Assembly (NCBI RefSeq): GCF_019459225.1
Contig: NZ_JAIAZY010000008.1
Location: forward strand, 1 to 64,000
Reading direction: 5' to 3'
DNA: 64,000 nucleotides
Origin: Bacillus sp. IITD106
GTDB taxonomy: Bacteria; Bacillota; Bacilli; Bacillales; Bacillaceae_C
In this document: positions 35,634-46,026 of the stretch, in pieces
How the letters are laid out: each line of letters opens with the position of its first letter
Position numbering within the stretch: position 1 is the first letter of the stretch
The notes under the pieces: generated by a model
What the model was told of the DNA's origin: nothing
What the model saw: the letters and a program-made list of their open reading frames with translations, nothing else
Database searches by the model: none
Translations under genes and position numbers: made by a program

Positions 35634-38267
35634 ATGGCAGAAAATTATAAAACACGTATGGAGCGTCGAAAGCAACAAGCTCCTGCTAAAAAACAAAAAA
35701 CGAAAAAGAAACCTAAAAAAGTAATTAAAACAATCTTTCTAACATGCTTTCTCATTGGGGTTGCTGTTCTTATCGCTGGAGCAACAACTTTTGCTATTTA
35801 TGCAAAGGATGCACCACCACTTGATAAGGTGCTCCTTATCGACCCTATTGCATCTGAGGTCTATGATAAAAACGGAGAGGTATTTGCGGTCCTAGGTACT
35901 GAAAAAAGGGATTACGTTGATTATGAAAACATTCCAAAGAAAGTAGAAGATGCTGTTTTAGCTGCAGAAGATGTACGGTTTTATAAACATGGTGCCATTG
36001 ACTTCCGCAGACTTGCTGGAGCGGTAGTTGCTAATATTACCCGTGGATTTGGAGCTGAAGGTGGATCCACCCTTACCCAGCAAATCGTCAAAAAAACGTA
36101 TCTCTCTGATGAGAAAAAATTAAAAAGAAAAGCGCAAGAAGCTTGGCTATCTTATAAACTTGAACAAAACTATACGAAGCAGCAAATTTTTGAAATGTAT
36201 GTCAATAAAATTTATTATGGCAATGGCATCCATGGAATTGAAACTGCTTCAAAGTTCTATTTCAATAAAGAGCTTGATCAATTAGAGCTTCAAGAAAGAG
36301 CCTTTTTGGCTGGATTGCCGCAATTACCTAATGGATACGATCCATACAAACATCCTGATCGAGCTGAAAAAAGAAAAAATATTGTACTTTCTCTTATGTA
36401 TCAGCATAAAAAAATTACAAAAGAGGAAATGGAAAAAGCGAAAAAGATACCTATTACAAAAACATTGGTACCCGAGGAAGAAAATAAAGCGAATCCTTAT
36501 AAATACGATGCCTTTGTTGATCAAGTCATACGTGAAGTTGAAGAAATGGGCGATTATAACGTATATGCCGACGGCTTGAAGATTTACACGACCCTTGATC
36601 CTGATGCGCAAGAATACACGGAGAAAATGTTTTTTACCGATGAAATCGTCCAGTTTCCAGACGATAAAATGCAAGCGGGACTCGTAATGTTAGATACAAA
36701 GACCGGCGAAATCAGTGCCATTGGCGGTAACCGATATAAAGATATTAAACGAGGGCGAAATTTTGCTACACAGCTGAATGACCGCCAGACTGGTTCCACT
36801 ATTAAACCAATTCTTGATTATGGACCAGCCATTGAATACTTGAACTGGTCAACATATGAACAAATTGTAGATGAACCATATAAATATTCAACCGGAGAGT
36901 CAATTAATAACTTTGACCGAGGTCATCTCGGGCGCATGTCCATACGAGAAGCATTATATCGTTCTAGAAATATCCCAGCACTTAAAGCATTCCAAGAAGT
37001 TGGAGCAGATAAGGCTAGAGAATTTGCCGCAAATCTTGGATTGGATTTTGGCAAAGAATTTTATGAATCAGCATCGATTGGAGCTGTTTCCAATGTTTCT
37101 CCTTTAAAATTAGCTGGTGCCTACGCTACCTTTGGTAATAATGGTATGTATAATAAACCGCATACTGTAAAGAAAATAGTGCTGCGCGATGAAGAAACGG
37201 AGATTACGAATAAAATTAAACCTAAACTAGCGATGAAAGACTCCACTGCTTACATGGTAACTAACATGCTGCAAGATGTTGTTTCTAATAAACAAGGAGC
37301 AACTGGAAGGTCGGCGATCATCCCTGGACTTCCTGCAGCAGCTAAAACAGGAACAACAAACTATACTAGCGATGATATCAAAAAATATGGAGTTACAGAA
37401 AAAGATGTCCCAGATGCATGGTTTGCAGGTTATACGACCAATTATACAATCGCAGTTTGGACAGGGTATGAAAAACGAAGTATACCACTTCGAGCTGGAA
37501 CGAACGATCAGCAGATCGCCAAAGAGCTTTATAAAAATTTAATGGCTCATGTTTCTTCCGGAATAGAAACTCCAGACTTCCCAATGCCCAAAAGCGTCGT
37601 GAAAGCTGCAGTTGAAAAAGGCTCAAATCCAGCGAAAAAGCCAAGTAAATATACACCGAACAGTAATATTATTTATGAATTATTTGTTGCAGGTACAGAA
37701 CCGAAAGAAGTTTCTGCCGCATATGATAAGCTTGATGCCCCTTCTGTAAGTGGAGAATATCATGAAACTGAAAACGAAGTTGCGTTCTCTTGGGAACATC
37801 CGGAAACTAATGATAAGAAACTCCAGTTTGACGTAACAATTAAATCGTCCGATGGTAAAAAACAGTCTTTAGGTAAAATGGGTGAGCAAAGCTATACAAT
37901 AAAAAATGCTGAACCTGGCATCACTTATTCCATTGAAGTTACAGCAGTAAATGATAATCAAAAAAGTACACCTGGTACAGCAAGTGTAACCGTTCCGAAA
38001 AAAGAAGAAGAGCCTGTCCCTCCTGATGAAAATCAAGATGATGAAGACAAAGACAAAAATAAGGATAAAGATAAAAACAAAGACAACGATGGAAATCAAG
38101 GAAATAACGGGAATAATGGCAATAATGGTAATGGCCAAAAACCTGGGCAAGGTGATAATGGATCTGGAGGAAAAAAGAATCCCGGGAATGATAACCAAAA
38201 TCCAGAGCCACCAGGAGATGAGAATCCGGTTGAACCAACCGATCCAGCTGATAATGGCGAAAACTAG
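35634..38267 (+). CDS. ponA: Class A penicillin-binding protein PonA (PBP1)
   Basis: A bifunctional peptidoglycan glycosyltransferase/transpeptidase of 877 residues. A basic cytosolic tail and one membrane anchor (~30-55) precede the glycosyltransferase domain (~75-250; EDVRFYKHGAIDFRR, GGSTLTQQ). The transpeptidase domain (~330-640) has SxxK in GSTIKP (~385), SRN (~442) and KTGTT (~571). A fibronectin type III-like domain (~695-785) and an Asn/Gly/Lys/Asp-rich tail (~790-877) follow. The start at 35634 has GTGAGG upstream. PonA is a partner of GpsB, encoded at 27.6 kb. Confidence 0.95.
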   Translation: MAENYKTRMERRKQQAPAKKQKTKKKPKKVIKTIFLTCFLIGVAVLIAGATTFAIYAKDAPPLDKVLLIDPIASEVYDKNGEVFAVLGTEKRDYVDYENIPKKVEDAVLAAEDVRFYKHGAIDFRRLAGAVVANITRGFGAEGGSTLTQQIVKKTYLSDEKKLKRKAQEAWLSYKLEQNYTKQQIFEMYVNKIYYGNGIHGIETASKFYFNKELDQLELQERAFLAGLPQLPNGYDPYKHPDRAEKRKNIVLSLMYQHKKITKEEMEKAKKIPITKTLVPEEENKANPYKYDAFVDQVIREVEEMGDYNVYADGLKIYTTLDPDAQEYTEKMFFTDEIVQFPDDKMQAGLVMLDTKTGEISAIGGNRYKDIKRGRNFATQLNDRQTGSTIKPILDYGPAIEYLNWSTYEQIVDEPYKYSTGESINNFDRGHLGRMSIREALYRSRNIPALKAFQEVGADKAREFAANLGLDFGKEFYESASIGAVSNVSPLKLAGAYATFGNNGMYNKPHTVKKIVLRDEETEITNKIKPKLAMKDSTAYMVTNMLQDVVSNKQGATGRSAIIPGLPAAAKTGTTNYTSDDIKKYGVTEKDVPDAWFAGYTTNYTIAVWTGYEKRSIPLRAGTNDQQIAKELYKNLMAHVSSGIETPDFPMPKSVVKAAVEKGSNPAKKPSKYTPNSNIIYELFVAGTEPKEVSAAYDKLDAPSVSGEYHETENEVAFSWEHPETNDKKLQFDVTIKSSDGKKQSLGKMGEQSYTIKNAEPGITYSIEVTAVNDNQKSTPGTASVTVPKKEEEPVPPDENQDDEDKDKNKDKDKNKDNDGNQGNNGNNGNNGNGQKPGQGDNGSGGKKNPGNDNQNPEPPGDENPVEPTDPADNGEN

Positions 38268-38272
38268 ATCAT

Positions 38273-38318
38273 AATTAAAGAACCAGCTGCAGGAAGCAGC
38301 TGGTTCTCTTAATTTTTT
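38273..38318. terminator. Bidirectional terminator between ponA and nth
   Basis: AAGAACCAGCTGC and GCAGCTGGTTCTC form a long perfect stem (AATTA arms extend it) with T-runs on both sides. The stop codon of nth lies in the T-run. Confidence 0.9.
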
Positions 38319-38953
38319 ACTCTTTTCTTCCCTTCCCTGCAAACTACTAATAACGGACAAGTAGTACATTGTGGGTTTTGTGCCTTGCAATGGTATCTTC
38401 CAAAAAAAATCATGCGATGATGGGTCACGGACCACTCATCTTTAGGTATTTTTTTCATAAGTGTTTTTTCCACTTCTAAAACACTATCTTTCCAACGGCA
38501 AAACGCCAATCGTTTACTTACTCGTTCAACATGAGTATCGACAGCGATTGCGGGAATTCCAAAAGCAACGGACATTACAACGTTTGCCGTTTTTCTCCCA
38601 ACTCCCGGAAGCTTAATTAATTCTTCATACTCTGTTGGTACTTCCCCATCATACTCTTCTATCAGCATTTTACACAGTTTTTGAATGTTTTTAGCTTTAT
38701 TCCGAAATAAACCAATCGATCTAATATCTGATTCAAGTTCGTCTAGGGGCACTGCTAAGTAATCTTCTGGTGTTTTATATTTTTTAAAAAGATTTTCGGT
38801 TACTCGGTTCACTAATGCGTCGGTGCACTGTGCCGAAAGTGCAACAGCTATAACTAATTCAAACGGGTTTGAATGAACTAATTCACAGTGGGCATCCGGA
38901 AACATTTTCCCCATTTCACCTAGACAAAAACGGATTTGTTGTTTATTCAGCAT
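38309..38953 (-). CDS. nth: Endonuclease III
   Basis: A 214-residue DNA glycosylase/AP lyase that removes oxidised pyrimidines. The helix-hairpin-helix LPGVGRKTANVV (~114-125) has the catalytic Lys, and the catalytic Asp is in AVDTHVERV (~138). The [4Fe-4S] cluster motif Cys-x6-Cys-x2-Cys-x5-Cys (CKAQNPQCTTCPLLVVC, ~186-202) is intact. It is 25 nt after dnaD and probably co-transcribed, as in B. subtilis. Confidence 0.96.
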   Translation of the reverse strand: MLNKQQIRFCLGEMGKMFPDAHCELVHSNPFELVIAVALSAQCTDALVNRVTENLFKKYKTPEDYLAVPLDELESDIRSIGLFRNKAKNIQKLCKMLIEEYDGEVPTEYEELIKLPGVGRKTANVVMSVAFGIPAIAVDTHVERVSKRLAFCRWKDSVLEVEKTLMKKIPKDEWSVTHHRMIFFGRYHCKAQNPQCTTCPLLVVCREGKKRVKN

Positions 38954-38977
38954 TTATTATCACCTACTTGATTGCGA

Positions 38978-39673
38978 CTATTGCTCTAGCCAGTTATAAA
39001 AAGGTACTGTGTTCGAACTTTTGTTAGGAGTACTTGAAGGTCTTGACTTTTGGCGAAATTTTAAACTATGGACTTTTGCCTGTTCAACAGTTGTAATTCC
39101 ATTCTTTTTCCATTCAAATAAAATTCGATCTATGTATCTGAAATTAACGGTGCCAGACATGACTGCCTCTCGCAATGCCGCTTTTATAATGACGGGATCG
39201 TGTCCATCTTGGTCAATCCACATCGCAAGTGATTCGCATTCGAGAGGAGATAGTGGCCTGCCAAATTCTTGTTCAAACGTCGAATAAATATCCTTTTCTT
39301 CTTGAAAAATAGTTTCCAGGTCTAGTTGTTTTTTTTCTGCTATTAAGATCTCCGCAAGCTTTAACCATAGAGACGATAAAGTATATCTTTCATATCTTAC
39401 TTTATCATCAGAGTATCCTTTTTCTATTTTTATCATTTCAAGCTGTACAAGCCTTCTTAAAATAGAAGTACACTCACTACTTGTAATCGTCATTCGCTCG
39501 GATATTTGTTCAGGTGTTGGAAAGTCATTCCCCTTTTCAATAAACGATATGATTTGCAATAAAACGACCAATTCCTTCTCATCAAGGCCTATTTCGCGAT
39601 ATTTACTCATTAATAAATATGGAACTTGGATCATACCCGATTCAATCCAAGATACCATTAAATCTTTATTCAC
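38978..39673 (-). CDS. dnaD: DNA replication initiation protein DnaD
   Basis: A 231-residue primosome protein that loads the replicative helicase with DnaB and DnaI at oriC. The N-terminal winged-helix domain (~1-115) and the C-terminal DnaD domain (PLSPLECESLAMW ... FRYIDRILFEWKKNGI) are both present, with the conserved NWLEQ end. The start is GTG at 39673, giving MNKDLMVSW; GAGGTG lies 7 nt upstream and the N-terminus aligns with relatives. Confidence 0.94.
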   Translation of the reverse strand: MNKDLMVSWIESGMIQVPYLLMSKYREIGLDEKELVVLLQIISFIEKGNDFPTPEQISERMTITSSECTSILRRLVQLEMIKIEKGYSDDKVRYERYTLSSLWLKLAEILIAEKKQLDLETIFQEEKDIYSTFEQEFGRPLSPLECESLAMWIDQDGHDPVIIKAALREAVMSGTVNFRYIDRILFEWKKNGITTVEQAKVHSLKFRQKSRPSSTPNKSSNTVPFYNWLEQ

Positions 39674-39721
39674 GCTTACGCACCTCACTTAGTTCGATTA
39701 TACCATGTTCTGCAATTGAAT

Positions 39722-39778
39722 TTTTAAAAAAATAAAAGCTGTCCCAAGATTGTATAGTCCAAGTTCTTGGGACAGTTT
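39722..39778 (-). terminator. Terminator of asnS
   Basis: AAACTGTCCCAAGA and TCTTGGGACAGCTT form a long stem across a 15-nt loop, followed by TTATTTTTTT on the minus strand. Confidence 0.88.
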
Positions 39779-39783
39779 CTACA

Positions 39784-41076
39784 TTACGGATATAAACGAT
39801 TTAGCAAGCGTGGGAATGGGATCGTCTCTCTTACATGTTCAACCCCTGAGATCCAGGCTACTGTTCTTTCTAGACCAAGTCCAAATCCTGAATGAGGAAC
39901 GGAACCGTATTTTGAAAGATCTAAGTACCATTGATATGCCTCTAATGGCAGATTGTGCTCTTCTATTCTTTGTTTCAATAATTCATAATCATGTATGCGT
40001 TCCGACCCACCAATGATTTCACCATATCCTTCAGGTGCAATCATATCAGCACATAATACTACATCATCTCGATCAGGAGCCGGCTGCATGTAAAAAGGTT
40101 TAATCGCTGTTGGGTAGTGTGTAATGAACACCGGTTTATCGAAATGATCGGCGATGGCGGTTTCGTGAGGTGCGCCGAAGTCATCTCCCCACTGGATGTC
40201 GTCAAACCCTTTTTCGTGTAAAAACTTGATAGCATCATCATATGTAATTCTTGGAAATGGTGTCGTGATATTTTCCAATTTTGACTTATCTCTTTCTAAT
40301 CGATCTAGTTCTAATGAACAGTTCTTTAAAACGGATTGAACAATATAAGCTACATATTCTTCTTGAACCTTTAAACTGTCCTCAAATTCATAAAAGGCCA
40401 TCTCAGGTTCAATCATCCAAAATTCAATTAAATGTCTGCGGGTCTTTGATTTTTCCGCTCTAAATGTTGGACCAAATGAGAAAACTTTTCCTAACGCCAT
40501 TGCAGCAGCTTCCATGTATAGCTGTCCACTTTGCGATAAAAACGCATCTTCATCAAAATATTTCGTTTTAAATAATTCAGTCGTTCCTTCAGGGGCACTC
40601 CCTGTTAAAATAGGAGGATCAACCTTTACGAATCCATTTTGATTAAAGAATTCATAAGTGGCCCGAATAATTTCATTTCTAATTTTCATTACGGCATGCT
40701 GCTTACGAGATCTTAGCCATAAATGACGATGATCCATTAAAAATTCAGTACCATGATTTTTAGGTGTAATCGGATAATCAACCGCTTCGTGAAGCACTTC
40801 GATATTTGTAACTAACAGTTCATAACCAAATGGTGAACGACTGTCTTCTTGAATTGTACCTGTTACGTAAAGAGAAGATTCTTGAGTTAATGATTTAGCT
40901 TTTTGGAATATGTCTTCACTTACATCATTTTTAACGACGACCCCTTGAATAAAGCCAGTTCCATCTCTTAATTGTAAAAAAGCTATTTTACCACTTGAAC
41001 GTTTATTGGCTAGCCATGCGCCAATTGTTACTTCTTGACCTGCATATTTATGAACTTCTGAAATTGATTTTTTCAC
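39784..41076 (-). CDS. asnS: Asparaginyl-tRNA synthetase
   Basis: A 430-residue class IIb aminoacyl-tRNA synthetase. The N-terminal OB-fold anticodon-binding domain spans ~1-105. Motif 2 is seen in [15 protein letters not shown] (~206) and motif 3 in [12 protein letters not shown] (~400). No T-box leader is seen upstream. It follows aspB, as in B. subtilis; the aspartate-to-asparagine link is sensible but not proof of co-regulation. Confidence 0.96.
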   Translation of the reverse strand: MKKSISEVHKYAGQEVTIGAWLANKRSSGKIAFLQLRDGTGFIQGVVVKNDVSEDIFQKAKSLTQESSLYVTGTIQEDSRSPFGYELLVTNIEVLHEAVDYPITPKNHGTEFLMDHRHLWLRSRKQHAVMKIRNEIIRATYEFFNQNGFVKVDPPILTGSAPEGTTELFKTKYFDEDAFLSQSGQLYMEAAAMALGKVFSFGPTFRAEKSKTRRHLIEFWMIEPEMAFYEFEDSLKVQEEYVAYIVQSVLKNCSLELDRLERDKSKLENITTPFPRITYDDAIKFLHEKGFDDIQWGDDFGAPHETAIADHFDKPVFITHYPTAIKPFYMQPAPDRDDVVLCADMIAPEGYGEIIGGSERIHDYELLKQRIEEHNLPLEAYQWYLDLSKYGSVPHSGFGLGLERTVAWISGVEHVRETIPFPRLLNRLYP

Positions 41077-41125
41077 AATAACATTCCTTTCGAAACTACT
41101 GATGTCTTATGTTGTAAATTATTTA

Positions 41126-42322
41126 TTAGCGACTATTACTTTTTTTCTCGATAAAAGAATGTATACGGCCTACAGCTTCTTCCAATGCTACTAGTGACGT
41201 TGCATACGATATTCTAATATTATTTGGAGATCCAAAGCTTGAACCAGGTATGACAGCAACAAGTGCTTCTTCAAGCAATGCTTCAACCAATTGATCAACA
41301 TTTTCGAATCCTGCAATTCGTGCAGCTTCTCTAAAGTTTGGATATAGATAAAAAGCACCTTGTGGTTTTTTACATTCTACACCAGGTATTTCCACTAATT
41401 TATCATAAATAATATTCAATCTCTCTTCAAACGCTTGTCTCATTTGCTCTACCGCTGTTTGTGGGCCATTATATGCTTCAATAGCTCCGAACTGGGAAGT
41501 AGTAGTCGGATTTGATGTTGAGTGGCTGGCAAGATCCGCCATCGCAGCAACAATCTTTTCATTTCCTGCAGCATATCCAATTCTCCACCCTGTCATGGAA
41601 TGTGACTTGGATACCCCATTAATTACGATTGTCATCTCTTTTAAAGATGGAGATATTTGTGCGACAGATACATGTTTGTTTTCTCCGTAAACTAATTTTT
41701 CGTAAATTTCATCCGATACAATCATAACATTATGTTCTAAACATATTTCCCCAAGCGCCGCAAGTTCAGCTTCCGAATAAATCATCCCTGTTGGGTTGCT
41801 AGGAGAATTGATGATAATCGCTTTTGTCTTATTTGTGATGGCAGACTTTAATTGTTCAGGAGTAATTTTATAGTCATTTTCTTCTTTTCCTTCAACATAT
41901 ACCGGAATCCCATCAGCCAATTTTACTTGCTCAGGATAGCTTACCCAGTAAGGAGTCGGAATGATGACTTCATCCCCTTCATTTAACATAACTTGAAAAA
42001 GAGTATATAGAACATGTTTTGCTCCATTTCCAATAATTAGCTCTGATGGTTTATATGTAAGACCTTGGTCGCGCTCAAGTTTATTTATGATTGCTTTTTT
42101 CAACTCCGGCAACCCTGCAGCAGGAGTATATTTTGTAAAACCTTCCGTCATAGAACGATAAGCAGCTTCAATTATGTTGTCCGGCGTATTAAAATCCGGC
42201 TCTCCAGCTCCAAGTCCAATAATATCGAGCCCTTGAGATTTCAATTCTTTAGCTTTTGCTGTAATCGCCAAAGTTGAAGATGGTGTTAGAGCATCAACAC
42301 GGTGTGCTAAATTGATGTTCAT
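41126..42322 (-). CDS. aspB: Aspartate aminotransferase
   Basis: A 398-residue class I PLP aminotransferase that exchanges aspartate and 2-oxoglutarate for oxaloacetate and glutamate. The PLP Lys is in NGVSKSHSMTGWRIGY (~237), with SPSNPTGMIYS upstream and FREAARIAGF near the C-terminus. The start at 42322 (MNINLAHRV) has AGAGGAA upstream and matches relatives. It lies just after ypmB and before asnS. Confidence 0.93.
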   Translation of the reverse strand: MNINLAHRVDALTPSSTLAITAKAKELKSQGLDIIGLGAGEPDFNTPDNIIEAAYRSMTEGFTKYTPAAGLPELKKAIINKLERDQGLTYKPSELIIGNGAKHVLYTLFQVMLNEGDEVIIPTPYWVSYPEQVKLADGIPVYVEGKEENDYKITPEQLKSAITNKTKAIIINSPSNPTGMIYSEAELAALGEICLEHNVMIVSDEIYEKLVYGENKHVSVAQISPSLKEMTIVINGVSKSHSMTGWRIGYAAGNEKIVAAMADLASHSTSNPTTTSQFGAIEAYNGPQTAVEQMRQAFEERLNIIYDKLVEIPGVECKKPQGAFYLYPNFREAARIAGFENVDQLVEALLEEALVAVIPGSSFGSPNNIRISYATSLVALEEAVGRIHSFIEKKSNSR

Positions 42323-42339
42323 CGTCATTCCTCTTTCTA

Positions 42340-42813
42340 TTATAAATTTTCTATTTTTCTCCACCATTTGCCTGTGTCAAAATGGATGTAATAATAATTC
42401 AGCTTAGAATTTTGGTCTAAATAGGATAGCTCCCATACAGGTAATTTTTTTTCCATTCCAAGCCTCGCTCCAAGAATTTTTTTAGGATTTTCCTCTTTAA
42501 TGAGCTTTGAAATTGCTTCATTTTCAGAAATCCCATCTGACGCTTTTTTTATTACAATTTTTTCGTTGTTTTTTTCAGGAATCCATACAATCGTTTTAAC
42601 GTCGTCTTGGTTTTGTCCAATGATTACATAGTAAGTCTTTGTTCCATGATACACAAAAAATTCATCATTGCTTACTAATTTTGCTTCTGTTTTTGCCCTT
42701 TTTTCAGCATATTGTTCTGCTTTTAATAAAGGTCCTCTAGCATCTTTATACACATAAATAGATGCGGATATCAATATTATTATGGGCAAAATAATTAAAA
42801 ACCACTTTTTCAT
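42340..42813 (-). CDS. ypmB: YpmB family membrane-anchored protein (DUF5590)
   Basis: A 157-residue protein with an N-terminal membrane anchor (~4-22) and an extracellular domain of the YpmB/DUF5590 fold (YAEKRAKTEAKLV and a tandem cystatin-like region). Function is unknown. The start at 42813 (MKKWFLII) is set by AAGGTGG and by the membrane anchor; the upstream in-frame Met would add an unlikely 28-residue extension. The small gene ypmA, which lies between dinG and ypmB in B. subtilis, was not found. Confidence 0.85.
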   Translation of the reverse strand: MKKWFLIILPIIILISASIYVYKDARGPLLKAEQYAEKRAKTEAKLVSNDEFFVYHGTKTYYVIIGQNQDDVKTIVWIPEKNNEKIVIKKASDGISENEAISKLIKEENPKKILGARLGMEKKLPVWELSYLDQNSKLNYYYIHFDTGKWWRKIENL

Positions 42814-42963
42814 TGAATACCACCTTATGTTTGTAAATACAAAAACAATAATTGTCATCATAGCGTCGTTATTTTTGGTGATACTACCATTACGCATATA
42901 TTCATCATTATATCAGGAAATTTTGTTATGGTTGATGAAAATTGCGCAAGCTTAAAAAAATTT

Positions 42964-43033
42964 ACAAAAAAAGCCCACATTATTGAGGCTGTGTCGAACT
43001 CGGAATTAAGTCCAACGAGTAACACAGCCTCAA
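42964..43033 (-). terminator. Terminator of dinG
   Basis: TTGAGGCTGTGT and ACACAGCCTCAA form a perfect 12-bp stem with an inner ACTCG/CGAGT hairpin. TTTTTTT follows 10 nt after the stem, so it may act less efficiently. Confidence 0.75.
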
Positions 43034-45840
43034 CTTTTTATCCATTTTTCAATAGAGGCTAAAATAGAATTTATGGGACCTCGTTCTATTGAAATGGTTG
43101 GAATAGATTGCAAAAATGTTTTCCCGTAGCTCGTAGTGTCAATTCGCCTATCTAAAACAATAACGACCCCGCGGTCTGTTTCCGTTCTAATTAAGCGGCC
43201 AAACCCTTGCTTAAATCGTATAACAGCTTCTGGTAAGGCAAAATCCGAAAATGGGTTCTTACCAACATTCCTAATTAATTCATATTTAGCAGCAGTTATT
43301 GGTTCGTCTGGTGGGGAAAAAGGAAGTCTGACAATAACTAAACATGATAAATCTTTTCCAGGAATATTTACCCCTTCCCAAAAGCTGCTAGTACCGAATA
43401 AAATTGATTTATTAAATTGTTGGAAATTTCTAGCGAGTCGAGTTCTACTTCCTCCCGAAATTCCTTGCGCTAGAAGGACAAAATCCTCCAATGCCAATGA
43501 TTCCTTTATAAGTTGATAGGTTTTTCTAAGCATATCAAATGATGTGAATAGTACGAGCATTCTTCCGTCAGTTGCACTAGCTATTGAAATGATATGACTG
43601 GCCATTGCTTCAATGTAATCATCATTAACAGTTCCACGAACTTCAGGTAAATCAGAGGGAACCATTAACTTTACCATCTCCTTATAATCAAAAGGAGAAC
43701 GAATGATTTTTTCAATTAAATTTTCTTTTTGCAATCCTAACTCATTTTTAAAATAGTTAAATGAACGATTGACGGTTAGTGTTGCAGAAGTCATAATAAC
43801 ACTATTTTTGTTTTTGAAAAAAGTTGTTAATAATTCATCACCTAGACTGATCGGTTGCGTAATAACCCCTATGCTGTTAGGAAGTGCACGAATATCCCCT
43901 TCTATCCACTTTACATTTTGACTGGAAGACGTAAAAAAAAACTGATGAATGTTCTCACCGATCTTTATCCAATCACGTATGAAGCTGTTCGTTTCCTCGA
44001 TAAAAGCCTGTTCACTTTCAGAAGTCTTTATATTTTCCTGCTTTATTAATGAAAGACGGTCCTCAAGCGCTTTGCTAATTGTTCGGTGATAATCGTATAC
44101 TCTTTCTGCACATAAAACTAATGGTAACCATTGGCCATCAGAATTCATCGCCTCTGTGATTCGTATTTGTTGTTTAGTGTTTTTATTAGATTTTCGCGCA
44201 AATAATTTAGAAAGCTTGATGCTTATCATGTTAAATAAATCGTCTATTTCAAGATCCAACTGTGAGATGATTTGGTCTATTTCAAAAGAATGTAGAGATG
44301 GAGACAAACCTTTTTTATCTAAAAGCTTTTCCAATTTATGAAACAGTTGATTCTTATCTAATGTTCCAAGGCGTCCAATCCAAAATTTTATTGAATTATA
44401 CTCCACTTTCTTTCCGAAACAACTTCTAGCCGCTTTCTCCAGATTATGCGCCTCATCAATTACTACGTATTTATATTCAGGAAGAATACTCTGATCTTTT
44501 TCCGAGTCAATTAATAACATAGAATGATTCGTTATAACTACATCTGCATTTTGTGCAAGATTTCGGGCATGTATGTAGAAATCATGAGAAAACCAAGGAT
44601 CTTTTTCCTTTTGAAAAAACCAGCCATCATGTTTAATCCTTTGCTTATATAATCTTCCGCCACTTGAGATATTTAGTTCGTCCATATCCCCCGTTTCTGT
44701 CTGTACCAACCATACGAGCAATTGCATCTTTGTAAGGACTGTATCATAATGGGGATCCTTATCATACAAAGATTGTTCGAACTTCAACATATTAATATAG
44801 TTGCTTCGTCCTTTTAATAGCGCGATTTGGAAAGGGAATGGAATCATTTTTTTCATTCGGGCTATAACATCATTCAATATTTGATCTTGCATTTGAATAG
44901 TATATGTACTGATAACGACTGGCTGCCTCTCTGTTAAAGCAAAAAATATAGAAGGCAACAAATACCCTAATGTTTTTCCGGTTCCAGTCCCTGCCTCAAT
45001 AACAGCATGCTTTTTTCGGAGATATGATTCATATACTGTGTCCATCATTTCCATTTGTCCTGGACGATATTTGAAATCTTTCATATATAAAGAAAGCAAT
45101 TGAATTTTTTCTTCCGTCTCCCACGGATAATCAGGTGTTATCTCATCTTTATGTGATTGAGCAATCGTTTTTTTCTTTAGGGCAATTCCTCGATAAACTT
45201 CTAAATCATCTTGTAAATTTTCGATATTTTTTCTTTTCTCTTCTAATATAGATTGAAATACTATATACAAATCGCTTTTTAATGAATAAGCCATGTCGGC
45301 AAGCTTTTCTAATGTTATAAGAGGTAAAGCTTTTGCGCGTTCCAACAATATTAATAATAATTCTGCCGTTACTAGAGCGTCACTATCAGCTTGATGGGGA
45401 TTATCATGCTCTAACTGCAGCATATCAGCCAATTCTGATAGCTTATAACTTGGTGCTGTTGGAAAAATAATTTTAGCAAATTCTACTGTGTCGACTGAAT
45501 CTTGTCCAAAGTTTGTATATCCTGATTTTTCAAGTTCATTGTTTAAAAAGCCAAGGTCAAAGAGTACATTATGGGCAACAAAAATGGAATCTTGAAGTAA
45601 ATCATAAATTTTAGGAGCAATATCTTTAAATTCTGGTGCATCAAGAACCATTCCATCTTGAATTCCAGTCAATTCTTCAATAAAAGGAGGAATAGGAATT
45701 CCAGGATTAATAAACGTTGTATATTGGTCAACGATGTGCAGATTTTCTATTGTAACAGCGGAAAATTGAATAATGCGGTCTCCGCGATCAGGGGTGTTTC
45801 CTGTTGTTTCCAAATCGACAACCACATATTTATGTTTCAT
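43030..45840 (-). CDS. dinG: DinG-family helicase-like protein with N-terminal exonuclease domain
   Basis: A 936-residue protein. Residues ~1-165 are a DnaQ-type 3'-5' exonuclease (VDLETTG at 8-14, plus HNVLFDLGFL and HQADSDALVTAELL). The rest is an XPD/DinG helicase-like ATPase with EAGTGTGKT (~283) and VIDEAHNLEK (~465), ending in GRLIRTETDRG. The four Cys of an Fe-S cluster are not visible; bacillus and staphylococcal DinG also lack them, and the S. aureus protein behaves as an exonuclease rather than a helicase. The start is ATG at 45840 after GGTTAGGA. Confidence 0.9.
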   Translation of the reverse strand: MKHKYVVVDLETTGNTPDRGDRIIQFSAVTIENLHIVDQYTTFINPGIPIPPFIEELTGIQDGMVLDAPEFKDIAPKIYDLLQDSIFVAHNVLFDLGFLNNELEKSGYTNFGQDSVDTVEFAKIIFPTAPSYKLSELADMLQLEHDNPHQADSDALVTAELLLILLERAKALPLITLEKLADMAYSLKSDLYIVFQSILEEKRKNIENLQDDLEVYRGIALKKKTIAQSHKDEITPDYPWETEEKIQLLSLYMKDFKYRPGQMEMMDTVYESYLRKKHAVIEAGTGTGKTLGYLLPSIFFALTERQPVVISTYTIQMQDQILNDVIARMKKMIPFPFQIALLKGRSNYINMLKFEQSLYDKDPHYDTVLTKMQLLVWLVQTETGDMDELNISSGGRLYKQRIKHDGWFFQKEKDPWFSHDFYIHARNLAQNADVVITNHSMLLIDSEKDQSILPEYKYVVIDEAHNLEKAARSCFGKKVEYNSIKFWIGRLGTLDKNQLFHKLEKLLDKKGLSPSLHSFEIDQIISQLDLEIDDLFNMISIKLSKLFARKSNKNTKQQIRITEAMNSDGQWLPLVLCAERVYDYHRTISKALEDRLSLIKQENIKTSESEQAFIEETNSFIRDWIKIGENIHQFFFTSSSQNVKWIEGDIRALPNSIGVITQPISLGDELLTTFFKNKNSVIMTSATLTVNRSFNYFKNELGLQKENLIEKIIRSPFDYKEMVKLMVPSDLPEVRGTVNDDYIEAMASHIISIASATDGRMLVLFTSFDMLRKTYQLIKESLALEDFVLLAQGISGGSRTRLARNFQQFNKSILFGTSSFWEGVNIPGKDLSCLVIVRLPFSPPDEPITAAKYELIRNVGKNPFSDFALPEAVIRFKQGFGRLIRTETDRGVVIVLDRRIDTTSYGKTFLQSIPTISIERGPINSILASIEKWIKS

Positions 45841-45973
45841 TCCTAACCACACCTTACTAAAAAAGCTCGAGGCTTGAGATTATTTCGCTACTTACTCCGA
45901 CAATTGTATCATATACTTAGCAGTACAGCTATTCAACGACGTAAAGGAATTGGTTTTCTATCCTTTAACAAAG

Positions 45974-46018
45974 ATAAAAAACCAGCCCAATAAAATAGTT
46001 GATTGCTGGACTGGTTTA
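45974..46018 (-). terminator. Terminator of panBCD
   Basis: AAACCAGTCCA and TGGGCTGGTTT pair across a 17-nt loop, followed by TTTTTT, after panD. Confidence 0.8.
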
Positions 46019-46026
46019 TAAGTTAA

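Noticed and set aside
37869-38435. Long minus-strand ORFs opposite the ponA tail
   Set aside because: They come from the low-complexity Asn/Lys/Asp codons of PonA read in reverse, cross the ponA terminator and have no start signals.
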